From: JAHLMO01 sp038997305
GTDB taxonomy: Archaea > Aenigmatarchaeota > Aenigmatarchaeia > CG10238-14 > SpSt-28
Length of the DNA: 20,061 nucleotides
Reading direction: 5' to 3'
NCBI GenBank assembly: GCA_038997305.1
Contig: JAWAZZ010000012.1
Coordinates: forward strand, 1-20,061
Shown: positions 1 to 6,978 of the stretch, piece after piece
Layout: every line of letters begins with the position of its first letter
Position numbering within the stretch: the stretch's first letter is position 1
Program-made: the position numbers and the translations under genes
Notes under the pieces: generated by a model
Databases searched by the model: none
Told to the model about the DNA's origin: nothing
Seen by the model: only the letters and a program-made list of their open reading frames with translations

Positions 1-889
1 TGGCTCCTAAAAATATGTAAACTTTATAGTTGTTATTAGAAGCAGATAAACCAGCTTGATCTTGAGTATATGAATTAGCAGTTCCCCAACCAATATTTAG
101 ATTTCTAAAGATTGCATTAAGAGTTGCAGGCGGAATATATAATCCGCCATTTGGGCAAGATCCTACTTGAAATTTTTGAGATTTTGTTGATTCATTAGAT
201 ACATTAAATCTTACAGAAGAATAAGCAACTCCGCTTATTTCTTTTCCATTATATTCATCTCTTGATTGAACTGATATAGAAATATATTCTTTATCTATTA
301 CTACCTTATCTGAGGTAAGTTGTCTTTGAATACCATTCATATCGTAATAGAAATTTGGATAGGGATCATAAGTATTATCTGCATAAGATGTTAATTCAGG
401 ATAGTGTTCTATATTAACAAAATATGGCGGCTTTTTATCGATACAATATGAGCTACTGTTTTTCACTTTTTCTATATTATCAGAATTGTCTATTGAATAG
501 AAACAAACCTTACTTATGCATACAGAAGTTTCGCAACTAACATTTCCAGAAGATATTATACTATCTTCATAACTTTTTAAAAAAGTTGCATTTAGATATT
601 TAACAAATGATGGATTTGGGCAAAAACTCTCGAAGGGAACAACTATATAAAAGCTTCTATTACATCCAGTACCTGGAAGGATTACAGTACCGGATGATGA
701 ACGAATAATTATAGAGGGGTCCTTACAGATTAATAGAAAACTTATATTAGAAATAGTCCAATTATGCCAATAAGGATCTATAGTAGTTACAGGCGGTACT
801 CCATCTACTATATAATTTTGTCCAAAGGTTATTCTCAAAAGTAAAAATGATAGCAGTGAACTTATTATTAATATTTTTCTTCTATTCAT
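1..889 (-). CDS. Secreted surface protein, C-terminus beyond window edge (partial)
   Basis: An open frame starts at ATG 889-887 and runs without a stop to the left edge, giving 296 codons. Residues 1-23 form a signal peptide: MNRRK, a leucine-rich core, then TFG before Q24. Residues 31-60 contain PPVTT, a W-x-NW pair and ICKD, which resembles the small Ig/OmpL47-like modules (PPVTT...W...C.D) common in archaeal and bacterial surface proteins; a GC pair and the string YSID follow later. The protein is rich in Asn, Ser, Tyr and Cys, with several N-x-S/T sequons (for example NWT, NIS, NAT), so it is probably exported and may be glycosylated and disulfide-bonded. It is the third gene of a three-gene operon, 8 nt after the stop of the upstream gene. 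Its exact function is unknown. Whether a C-terminal anchor exists cannot be seen here. Confidence 0.8.
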   Translation of the reverse strand, partial: MNRRKILIISSLLSFLLLRITFGQNYIVDGVPPVTTIDPYWHNWTISNISFLLICKDPSIIIRSSSGTVILPGTGCNRSFYIVVPFESFCPNPSFVKYLNATFLKSYEDSIISSGNVSCETSVCISKVCFYSIDNSDNIEKVKNSSSYCIDKKPPYFVNIEHYPELTSYADNTYDPYPNFYYDMNGIQRQLTSDKVVIDKEYISISVQSRDEYNGKEISGVAYSSVRFNVSNESTKSQKFQVGSCPNGGLYIPPATLNAIFRNLNIGWGTANSYTQDQAGLSASNNNYKVYIFLGA

Positions 890-897
890 ATGATAGT

Positions 898-2229
898 TTA
901 TTTTTTATGTTTTATTTGTTTTATTCTTTTTATTAAATAAATGATTGCAACAAAAGTAATTATCAATACTACAAAAATTAAATAAATATTTTTACTTTCT
1001 CTAGAACCAGTTACTGGAGTAGAATAAACATATGAAGAACAATAATTATCTAAAGTTATTCCATCTTTTTCTAATTCTAAACATATTTTAAAATTGTCAA
1101 GCTTAGAACTACTTGAAAATTTAATTTCTACTGCCTCTAAATTATTAATCTTTAGCTCATTTATTTTTGTTATATTTTCAAAGATCAAATTTTCATAGCT
1201 AAATATTTTTGTTCTTAAATTAACATTCTTAATAGTTGTTATCTCTCTATTAGGCTCTAAAGGACCTGTCAATGAAACTCTAATCCAGTAACTTTCATTA
1301 GGATATATTTCTAAATCTTTAACTCCAACCTTCATAATTTTTGCAGACTCGCCTAGAACGACATATCTACCTCTATATATAGAATTCAATCTACCATAAT
1401 TGTCGTATAATTCCATTCTAACACTATAAGCAGTATTTTTATTTCCAGGTTTTATGTAATGAGTATAATTACAATAACTCTCGCTGCAACTTATTGAGTA
1501 TTCTTCTATGTTTTCATATTTTTTGATTCCAGATTCACAATATGTATCATCGAATTCACATGTTTTATATACTATTTTCCCTTCAAAATTTTTAAAAGTG
1601 GCTATGTGGAGTTCTATAGAGATTAAAGAACTTTTATTGTATATTCCAGGACCTCTTTGAGATAAACCACCCGCGGTTCGAGTATCTGTAGACATTATAA
1701 TTGCTATAGGGTAATAAGAATTATTTCCTTCTATCTTTATTGAAGTTGATATAGGATTAAAATACGAGGCAGGAATACCTGTTATAGGTGCCAAAGATGT
1801 TATCCAATACATATCTATTCTGTAAATATCACTACCGAAATATTCGGGAATAGGTATATTAATTTCTAGTCTTTTTTCTTCAAGAGGTCTGAAACTACCT
1901 ACATTAATTATCCTTTCTAAAACAATCGGACAGTTTTTTTCTTCTGGATTATAAAATTCTTTACAACCTTTAACTATGTCTATGACTAAATAAGTATCTA
2001 ATAGAGCATTGCCTTCTCTATTTTTTAAATATACATTAAGTTTTATGTTTTCACCAACTTTATAAACTTCTTTATCTGTTGTAAAATTTAAAATTCCTGA
2101 ATGAAAGAAAGAAATAGAATAAGGTAATAATTCTATACTTTCATAACTACTTACTAATTTAAAAAATAATAAAAACAAAAGATTAAAAAACAAAGTTGTT
2201 TTAATCTTTTTAAAAATTCCGAACTTCAT
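898..2229 (-). CDS. Membrane-anchored surface protein with beta-sandwich-like domains
   Basis: This is a 443-residue protein with two predicted membrane elements. Residues 8-27 form a signal peptide or anchor after a Lys-rich start. Residues about 416-434 are a hydrophobic helix (YLIFVVLIITFVAIIYLI) followed by a basic tail ending KHKK, so the bulk should face outside with the C-terminus in the cytoplasm. Residues 50-90 (FTTDKEVYKVGENIKLNVY) have the D-K-x-x-Y-x-x-G-E spacing typical of MG2 or Ig-like beta-sandwich modules. Cysteines cluster in CEFDDTYC and CSESYC, and sequons are frequent. Its ATG overlaps the TGA of the upstream gene (ATGA), implying translational coupling, and the next gene starts 8 nt after its stop. 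I recognise no specific family. A cell-envelope or contact role is an inference from the topology. Confidence 0.85.
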   Translation of the reverse strand: MKFGIFKKIKTTLFFNLLFLLFFKLVSSYESIELLPYSISFFHSGILNFTTDKEVYKVGENIKLNVYLKNREGNALLDTYLVIDIVKGCKEFYNPEEKNCPIVLERIINVGSFRPLEEKRLEINIPIPEYFGSDIYRIDMYWITSLAPITGIPASYFNPISTSIKIEGNNSYYPIAIIMSTDTRTAGGLSQRGPGIYNKSSLISIELHIATFKNFEGKIVYKTCEFDDTYCESGIKKYENIEEYSISCSESYCNYTHYIKPGNKNTAYSVRMELYDNYGRLNSIYRGRYVVLGESAKIMKVGVKDLEIYPNESYWIRVSLTGPLEPNREITTIKNVNLRTKIFSYENLIFENITKINELKINNLEAVEIKFSSSSKLDNFKICLELEKDGITLDNYCSSYVYSTPVTGSRESKNIYLIFVVLIITFVAIIYLIKRIKQIKHKK

Positions 2230-3440
2230 AATTTATTCTCTTTTAACAGTAAATTATTTAATAGTTTTTTTGTTTCGATGCTTAAAAAACTTGAAATTTT
2301 TAAAAATATAGTTTCTTCAGAGTCGATAATTATAGTAGATGTTGGATAACTTCCAATGAAATATAATCTAATGCTTGTTTCATTAGGTTTAGGTATCCTA
2401 AACTTTGTCGGTGCTTCTATTTCTTGTTTGAAACAATCTCTAGAAGACAAATTTATACAAGCAAAATCTCTATATTCAGATGATAAAAAGTTATTACCAA
2501 TTTGCTGGAATATTTTCTCAAAGTTTACCGAATAGATTATATAACTTTCCCTACTATATGTAGTGATGTTTATAGTATTGTTAGTGGTGGAGTTAATAAG
2601 TGTTATATTTATTTTTGTAACGATACTAAAGTTATATACTATTTTTGCCGTAGTGCTTTCTATAATATTTTTTAGTTTATAGTTTTTGCAAATTTGTGTT
2701 ACATTTGTGATATTGTTTTCTTGTTTGATTGTACTTTCACAGTTTATGTGTCCATTTAATTGATTTTCAAAGTAATTATATATCGTTTCGTACATAAATT
2801 TTTCTATTACATCAGAATATCCACAAATGTATTCGGAAGTTTCATTTATTTCTTGACAATTTACGTTACTAAGATTCAATCTCCTAGATTTGTAATTTCC
2901 AAATTCGTAACATCTACTTTTTGGATCTAAATATATATCATTCCACTGATATTGCTGACCATCATATCCAGTTACCTTATCTGGTAAAGTAATGTCTATT
3001 GGAAAAATTTTAGGATTGGTATAATTTTTTAATATTTCTATAAATTGTTCTTCGCTTAAATTATTAACTACTTTTATTAAATTAACTTTTATTAGAGAAG
3101 CTTCTATTTCGCAACTAGAAACTGTAAATTTATTAGGAGTTTTTGACTGAATTGTAGCTGTGTTTCCACAATGATATGTTACTACGTTACAACTATCAGG
3201 ACTAATCCAAGCGCTGCTCCCTGGTTTTAAATAATACCAAATCCTTCCATTTTCATCTTTATATTCTTTTATTATTCCATCAAAATTTATCATAGAGGGT
3301 TGGCACGGATATGATAAAGTGACACTTTTTATATAAGGATTTATAAACATCAATATTCCAACAACAAAAATTAAGTAAATTAGTTTTTTTAGATTTATAT
3401 TCAATTTTAAACTATTTTTTATTTTTTTAGATTTATACAT
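2226..3440 (-). CDS. Membrane-anchored, sequon- and cysteine-rich exported protein
   Basis: This is a 404-residue protein and the first gene of the three-gene surface operon. A basic, Lys/Asn-rich N-terminus precedes a hydrophobic helix at residues about 20-36 (LIYLIFVVGILMFI), which can serve as an uncleaved signal anchor. The rest is polar, with many N-x-S/T sequons, densest around residues 240-300 (NIT, NVT, NFS, NIT, NST, NTT), and about a dozen cysteines, suggesting an exported disulfide-bonded glycoprotein. The region GYDGQQYQWNDIYLDP is mildly distinctive but I cannot assign a family. The stop codon overlaps the next start by 4 nt. A possible TATA-like stretch on the minus strand lies near 3462-3472, about 27 nt from the start codon. 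Function unknown; membership in a surface complex with its two co-encoded partners is inferred. Confidence 0.82.
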   Translation of the reverse strand: MYKSKKIKNSLKLNINLKKLIYLIFVVGILMFINPYIKSVTLSYPCQPSMINFDGIIKEYKDENGRIWYYLKPGSSAWISPDSCNVVTYHCGNTATIQSKTPNKFTVSSCEIEASLIKVNLIKVVNNLSEEQFIEILKNYTNPKIFPIDITLPDKVTGYDGQQYQWNDIYLDPKSRCYEFGNYKSRRLNLSNVNCQEINETSEYICGYSDVIEKFMYETIYNYFENQLNGHINCESTIKQENNITNVTQICKNYKLKNIIESTTAKIVYNFSIVTKINITLINSTTNNTINITTYSRESYIIYSVNFEKIFQQIGNNFLSSEYRDFACINLSSRDCFKQEIEAPTKFRIPKPNETSIRLYFIGSYPTSTIIIDSEETIFLKISSFLSIETKKLLNNLLLKENKL

Positions 3441-3529
3441 AAAATATTTAATAAAAGATTAGGATAAATAGTTTTTTAACTCTAAACTATATCCGTTATA
3501 AAAGTTAACCAATAAATCTAACAGCTTTA

Positions 3530-4015
3530 TTATAAAGAATAAAATAAATATTTGGTTTCCTCTAAATCAATTACACAAAAACTTGGTTTACCAAAATATC
3601 CTAAAATTTCGCCTGGATTTATTAACAAAGTTTTCCCAATTTTGTTGACTTCTTTTTTATGTGTGTGACCAAAGAGAACTATATCATATCTATTCGTAAA
3701 GGCAACAGCCCTAGCAAGTATATCATAATGAGTAAAAAATATCTTTTTGCCAAGAATTCCAACTTCTCCATATAAATTAAAATATTCAGCATTTTTTGGC
3801 ATATTTTTTATTAAGTTAACTTTATCACCATCATTATTTCCGAAAACAACATAAAGCTTTTTAACTTTCAAGTTTTCAAAAAGTTTAATAGTAAATGGGG
3901 AACAAATGTCTCCCAAATGAAATGCATAATCAACTTTTAACCTATTGATTTTTTTAATCAACTTTTTAACATTTTCAGTATTATCGTGTGTATCGCTAAA
4001 AACTGCAATCTTCAT
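3530..4015 (-). CDS. YfcE/MJ0936-type metallophosphoesterase
   Basis: This 161-residue calcineurin-like phosphoesterase matches the small cytoplasmic YfcE/MJ0936 group (typically about 160-190 residues). These are two-metal hydrolases of phosphodiesters; the physiological substrate is usually unknown. All metal-ligand motifs are present in order: SDTHD (D8, H10), LGD (D36), GNND (N60), FTHYD (H96) and GHTH (H117, H119). The C-terminal INPGE motif is also typical. The ATG at 4015 overlaps the TGA of the L10e gene upstream (ATGA), so the two are probably co-transcribed and coupled. That pairing probably says more about compaction than about a ribosomal role. Family assignment is secure; the substrate is not. 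Confidence 0.93.
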   Translation of the reverse strand: MKIAVFSDTHDNTENVKKLIKKINRLKVDYAFHLGDICSPFTIKLFENLKVKKLYVVFGNNDGDKVNLIKNMPKNAEYFNLYGEVGILGKKIFFTHYDILARAVAFTNRYDIVLFGHTHKKEVNKIGKTLLINPGEILGYFGKPSFCVIDLEETKYLFYSL

Positions 4016-4524
4016 GCAACAATCCTATAGCTTTTTGGTAATTTAGATGCAGCAATTCTTAATGCTTCTTTTCCCAATTCTAAAAACTCTTTTTTAATTC
4101 TTAGAACCATAATTACTTCTCCTCTAAATAGCTGTACAGCTCTACCCACAGGCCTTCCAAATGCTAATCTCATTCCTTGGCTATATCTATCTGCACCAGC
4201 ACCCATAGCTATTGGATGCTCTCTTAAAACATGATGAGGATATTTAACAATTTTTAAAAAGTAGTTATCGGCCCCAACTTTTCTTTCTAAGAATTTATTG
4301 CACATTACTCTCGCGGCTTCTAGAGCATTATCTCTTACTTGAACATCTTCTTTAGCAATTAACTTTAATTCGATATAATCTTGCAAATTCCTGTTACCCA
4401 TTTCATATTGTCTAACTTTTGCTGGAGGAGCTCCTGGAATATAGTTTTTACTTTTAACGCTATACGAAATTCTTGTATAAGGTCTTTCTATTCTTCTAAA
4501 GCATCTTCCAGGTCTCAAAGCCAT
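4012..4524 (-). CDS. rpl10e: Large-subunit ribosomal protein L10e (uL16 family)
   Basis: This 170-residue protein is archaeal/eukaryotic L10e, the counterpart of bacterial L16, which binds 23S rRNA near the peptidyl-transferase centre and helps position the A-site tRNA. The N-terminus MALRPGRCFR and the PYTRIS motif are characteristic. So is the segment GAGADRYSQGMRLAFGRPVG at about residues 107-126. Its length is normal for archaea. The start is ATG 4524-4522. Upstream on the minus strand an alternating TATATATAT lies about 24 nt away, consistent with leaderless transcription, and the same element faces the divergent DUF1931 gene. The downstream phosphoesterase overlaps it by 4 nt. Confidence 0.97.
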   Translation of the reverse strand: MALRPGRCFRRIERPYTRISYSVKSKNYIPGAPPAKVRQYEMGNRNLQDYIELKLIAKEDVQVRDNALEAARVMCNKFLERKVGADNYFLKIVKYPHHVLREHPIAMGAGADRYSQGMRLAFGRPVGRAVQLFRGEVIMVLRIKKEFLELGKEALRIAASKLPKSYRIVA

Positions 4525-4574
4525 AAAATTAACCTTAAAAAGGTATATATATTTTTGTTTTTAAATATTCTTTC
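4525..4574. promoter_or_regulatory. Bidirectional promoter between L10e and DUF1931 genes
   Basis: The 50-nt divergent gap contains a symmetric TATATATAT at 4544-4552. Its centre is about 27 nt upstream of the plus-strand ATG at 4575 and about 24 nt upstream of the minus-strand ATG at 4524. Both distances fit an archaeal TATA box serving leaderless transcripts. Because the element is nearly palindromic, one box could recruit TBP for both directions. A second AT run (TTTAAATATT, 4559-4569) could be an additional box for L10e. The positions are seen directly; promoter activity is inferred. Confidence 0.6.
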
Positions 4575-4751
4575 ATGGCCGAAAAAAGAGCTCTTGTTGT
4601 AAGAAGTGCAGTAAGAGAGCTTGTAAAGGATATGAGAATAAGCGATAGCTTCTTTGAAGCTTTAGACAAAGCTGTTGAAGAACTTGTAAAGAAAGCTGTT
4701 CAAAGAGCAAAAGCAAACGGAAGAGCAACTTTAAGAGACAGTGATGTTTAA
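4575..4751 (+). CDS. DUF1931 / NF-YB-like histone-fold protein
   Basis: This 58-residue protein starts at ATG 4575 and ends with TAA 4749-4751. It reads MAEKRALVVRSAVRELVKDM and continues with SDSFFEALDKAVEELVKKAV, then the conserved RAKANGRATLRDSDV tail. This pattern (V-K/R-x-A-V, F-x-x-A-L-D-x-x-V, R-A-x-A-N-x-R, T-x-x-x-x-D) is that of the archaeal DUF1931 / NF-YB family, single histone-fold proteins that are shorter than true archaeal histones. DNA binding and a chromatin or transcription role are expected but not well characterised for the family. It diverges from L10e across a shared TATA region, and its stop overlaps the convergent DUF1512 stop by 4 nt. The length is at the short end of the family. 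Confidence 0.87.
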   Translation: MAEKRALVVRSAVRELVKDMRISDSFFEALDKAVEELVKKAVQRAKANGRATLRDSDV

Positions 4752-5917
4752 ATCCCGAAAACTTTATCCAACCAACTCTCCCTTTCTATTTCTTTTCCAA
4801 ATTTTTCCCAAAAATCTCTAATTTTCTTTTCTAACTCAATTTTCTCAATCTCTTCTAGAGTATTTGGAATTCCAACACTGTTTCCAACACCAATTATCAA
4901 AACTTTTCCTTTACTTTCTTCAATTAATTCTTTTAACTTTTTAATTGCTCTATCTTTTGCCGCATAAATTTCAGGGTTCATTATTTTTATCGCTTCTTCT
5001 TGACTCATCTTAACTGCAATAGCTTCCAATTTTATTCCATATTTTAGAGCAATTTCCTCGATGTTAAACTTTTCAATTCCTATTCCTCCAATAGCAACTC
5101 CAACACCTTCTGCAATCGAACCACTTTTTTCTCCTTCCAACTTTAATGCCGCATCTATTGTGATTATCTTTTCAATTTTTTCTTTTTTAACTATTTCCTC
5201 AACGACTTTATGTAACTTTCCTAATCTGCTTCCAGGTCCCTTCGCTCTTACCAGAACTACATTTTTTCCATATAACTTTTTTCTAACAATTATGCATTCA
5301 TGCATTTCTTTTATTTTATCTTTTTCAGAAATTAAATTAGCAATTATTAGAGGACCTATTCCATCTCCTATAGGTAAGTTATTTGAAATAGTTTCAAATC
5401 CCTTTTGATATGAGTTAAAAATTCTTTCTATTATGGGTAGTTGAAAGTTTACTAGAAAAGCTATTTGAATGTTCTTATACTTTCTAATGATTTCTTTATA
5501 GTGCTCTAAAATTTTTTTCAAAAGGTTCTTAACTATTAATATTTGATACAATGTTTTAAAATTCTTTATTTTTTCTTCATCTTTTTCGTTTGAAATTTTT
5601 CTTATAAAATTTTCTAATTTTTCATCAGTTTGATCTACTATTAATTCAAATTTTTTTACAATTCCAAAAGGATCTAAACTAGTTGGCTCTATTGAGAAAA
5701 AGTCTAACATTTCAAAAACTTCATTGCTTGGAACTTTAGAGTTAATTAATTTCAAAAACTTTCTTTTCGAATTCTCTAAAGAATTGTTAAATCTTTCTAT
5801 CATTACATTTAAAAAATAAAGACTTTGAGCTAAAACCATTCTTGGGTAGATTATTGGAAAGAGTAAAAAGAATATTATAAACAATATCCAACTGATGTCT
5901 CCAAACATTTCTATCAT
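4748..5917 (-). CDS. DUF1512 family archaeal membrane protein
   Basis: This 389-residue protein fits the archaeal DUF1512 family, whose function is unknown. Residues about 8-30 (ISWILFIIFFLLFPIIYPRM) form one N-terminal membrane helix. A helical, Lys/Glu-rich region covers roughly 40-170. The conserved C-terminal domain contains GDGIGPLIIANLIS, VRAKGPGSRLGK and a Gly-rich stretch (SIAEGVGVAIGGIG), ending with a hydrophobic VLIIGVGNSVGIPNT strand-loop. These glycine-rich loops suggest nucleotide or phosphate binding, but I see no named catalytic motif. Start ATG 5917 is chosen over the internal Met4 because a TATA-like GTATTTAAAG (5939-5948, minus strand) lies about 27 nt upstream. It converges on the DUF1931 gene with a 4-nt stop overlap. 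Confidence 0.85.
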   Translation of the reverse strand: MIEMFGDISWILFIIFFLLFPIIYPRMVLAQSLYFLNVMIERFNNSLENSKRKFLKLINSKVPSNEVFEMLDFFSIEPTSLDPFGIVKKFELIVDQTDEKLENFIRKISNEKDEEKIKNFKTLYQILIVKNLLKKILEHYKEIIRKYKNIQIAFLVNFQLPIIERIFNSYQKGFETISNNLPIGDGIGPLIIANLISEKDKIKEMHECIIVRKKLYGKNVVLVRAKGPGSRLGKLHKVVEEIVKKEKIEKIITIDAALKLEGEKSGSIAEGVGVAIGGIGIEKFNIEEIALKYGIKLEAIAVKMSQEEAIKIMNPEIYAAKDRAIKKLKELIEESKGKVLIIGVGNSVGIPNTLEEIEKIELEKKIRDFWEKFGKEIERESWLDKVFGI

Positions 5918-5951
5918 ACATATTTATACTTTACTTATCTTTAAATACTTT
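5918..5951. promoter_or_regulatory. Compact divergent promoter with two crossed TATA boxes
   Basis: Only 34 nt separate the divergent starts at 5917 (minus) and 5952 (plus). ATATTTATAC at about 5920-5929 is centred about 26 nt before the plus start. On the other strand GTATTTAAAG at about 5939-5948 is centred about 27 nt before the minus start. Each box therefore lies next to the other gene's start codon. This supports leaderless transcription and the choice of start codons on both sides. It is an inference from spacing only. Confidence 0.55.
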
Positions 5952-6605
5952 ATGAAAGGGTTAGTAAAAGAGTTTTTATTATTTTCTGCAATTTTTATTT
6001 CTCTTTATTTGTTACTTTCCCAAACAAAGATAGTCAACGATATTTTTTCCTCTGTAACTGGATTTTTCCTTTCAATATTTTCATCGAAAGAATCAAAGAC
6101 AATATCTTTCGAAATTTATATACCAAACTATTCTGAAACAAATATCTTAGCGCAAATGAGTTTAAGTGTTGAAGGAAATCTCTTAGAAAGTTATTTATCT
6201 GATATTGCAATATCTCAAACTTCAAACCCTATTTTAGTTAAAGCATCTTGCAAGAATGAATGTAAAATAACTCTGACTCAAAAAACTATGAAATTTGACG
6301 GAATATTAAATTCCACTGTTTTTGATGAAAAACTGCAGCTAGCTAGAAAAGATGGTATTAATGTTATGTTTGATTTTGAGAATATAAAAGATTTAAACAT
6401 AACGATAAATAGCAAAGACTTCAAAATTTGTTCCTCTGAAATGAACATAAAGGTTAAAGTAGGTGTAAAGGAGTTAGAGCAAAAAATAAACAATGATTGC
6501 ATAGAAATAAAAGATTCTATAAAAGTTTCTGTAATCTATTCAAATGCAAACTTAATGTTAGTTGGATATGCTAATTCTTTAAAGTCATCATTTATTAACA
6601 TATAA
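5952..6605 (+). CDS. Hypothetical protein with N-terminal membrane anchor
   Basis: This is a 217-residue protein of no family I recognise. I start it at ATG 5952, because the longer frame opening at 5895 would run through the DUF1512 start and promoter. Residues 7-23 (EFLLFSAIFISLYLLL) form one membrane helix after MKGLVK, and a second hydrophobic or amphipathic patch lies at about 33-44. The remainder is beta-rich, with four cysteines (100, 104, 160, 183) that could make two disulfides in an exported domain, plus N-x-S/T sites. It is the first of four same-strand genes, 22 nt before the SepF-like gene. Proximity suggests a membrane-associated partner of that protein, but this is speculative. 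Confidence 0.72.
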   Translation: MKGLVKEFLLFSAIFISLYLLLSQTKIVNDIFSSVTGFFLSIFSSKESKTISFEIYIPNYSETNILAQMSLSVEGNLLESYLSDIAISQTSNPILVKASCKNECKITLTQKTMKFDGILNSTVFDEKLQLARKDGINVMFDFENIKDLNITINSKDFKICSSEMNIKVKVGVKELEQKINNDCIEIKDSIKVSVIYSNANLMLVGYANSLKSSFINI

Positions 6606-6627
6606 ATATTTTAAAAAAAGAATTATT

Positions 6628-6954
6628 ATGAAAGAAAAAAGAGAGGAAGAGAATGAAGATGTTTTAGAAATTCCAGAAATACCTGAGGAAGTTAAAAAAC
6701 TTATAAAAATAGAAAAAGTAATAGATGTTAGAGATGTTGAAAGAGTTGTAAAAAATGTATTAAAATATAAAATAGTGTTGACAAACTTAAAGGGTATTAA
6801 AAATATTTCTGATTATCAGACTGTACTAAGAGAGTTCAAAAGATTTTCAAACTTATATAAGCTAAATTCTCTTTTGATTGAAGACGATTTTCTCCTATTA
6901 ACCTCTAAAGATGTGACCATAGAAAAACTTCAAAAAACAGAGCAACAACTTTAA
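6628..6954 (+). CDS. sepF: SepF-like (DUF552) cell-division protein
   Basis: This 108-residue protein resembles archaeal SepF, which tethers FtsZ to the membrane at the division site. The core at residues about 27-100 has the expected pattern. It runs KIEKVIDVRDVERVVKNVL, then a strand IVLTNLKGI, then a helix around FKRFSNLY, then IEDDFLLLTSKDVTIE. That order (strand, D-x-x-x-V helix, IV-x-x-L strand, long helix, G/D-D-x-x-L-L-T-s strand) matches DUF552. The N-terminus (MKEKREEENEDV) is strongly charged and does not look like the amphipathic membrane-targeting helix usual in SepF. A TATA-like ATAAATATTTT (6603-6613) lies about 22 nt upstream, so it may have its own promoter. The alternative is an unrelated small alpha/beta protein. 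No ftsZ is in the window. Confidence 0.6.
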   Translation: MKEKREEENEDVLEIPEIPEEVKKLIKIEKVIDVRDVERVVKNVLKYKIVLTNLKGIKNISDYQTVLREFKRFSNLYKLNSLLIEDDFLLLTSKDVTIEKLQKTEQQL

Positions 6955-6978
6955 ATATTTTTTTGTAATTACTATTTA

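Noticed and set aside
3441..3529. Possible small RNA or terminator between the surface operon and the phosphoesterase
   Set aside because: The 89 nt are AT-rich with no convincing hairpin. Only a weak TATA-like stretch for the surface operon is visible.
4381..4602. Plus-strand open frame of 73 codons across the L10e start and the DUF1931 start
   Set aside because: It is antisense to conserved L10e codons and overlaps the well-supported DUF1931 gene in another frame. The product has no recognisable pattern.
5061..5408. Plus-strand open frame opposite DUF1512
   Set aside because: It is the complement of conserved DUF1512 codons. Its Pro/Ser/Phe-rich product is typical of antisense reading in AT-rich DNA.
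5895..5951. Longer start for the membrane-anchored protein at 5952
   Set aside because: It would overlap the DUF1512 start and consume the divergent promoter. The ATG at 5952 has a TATA box at normal distance and begins a clean membrane-anchor N-terminus.
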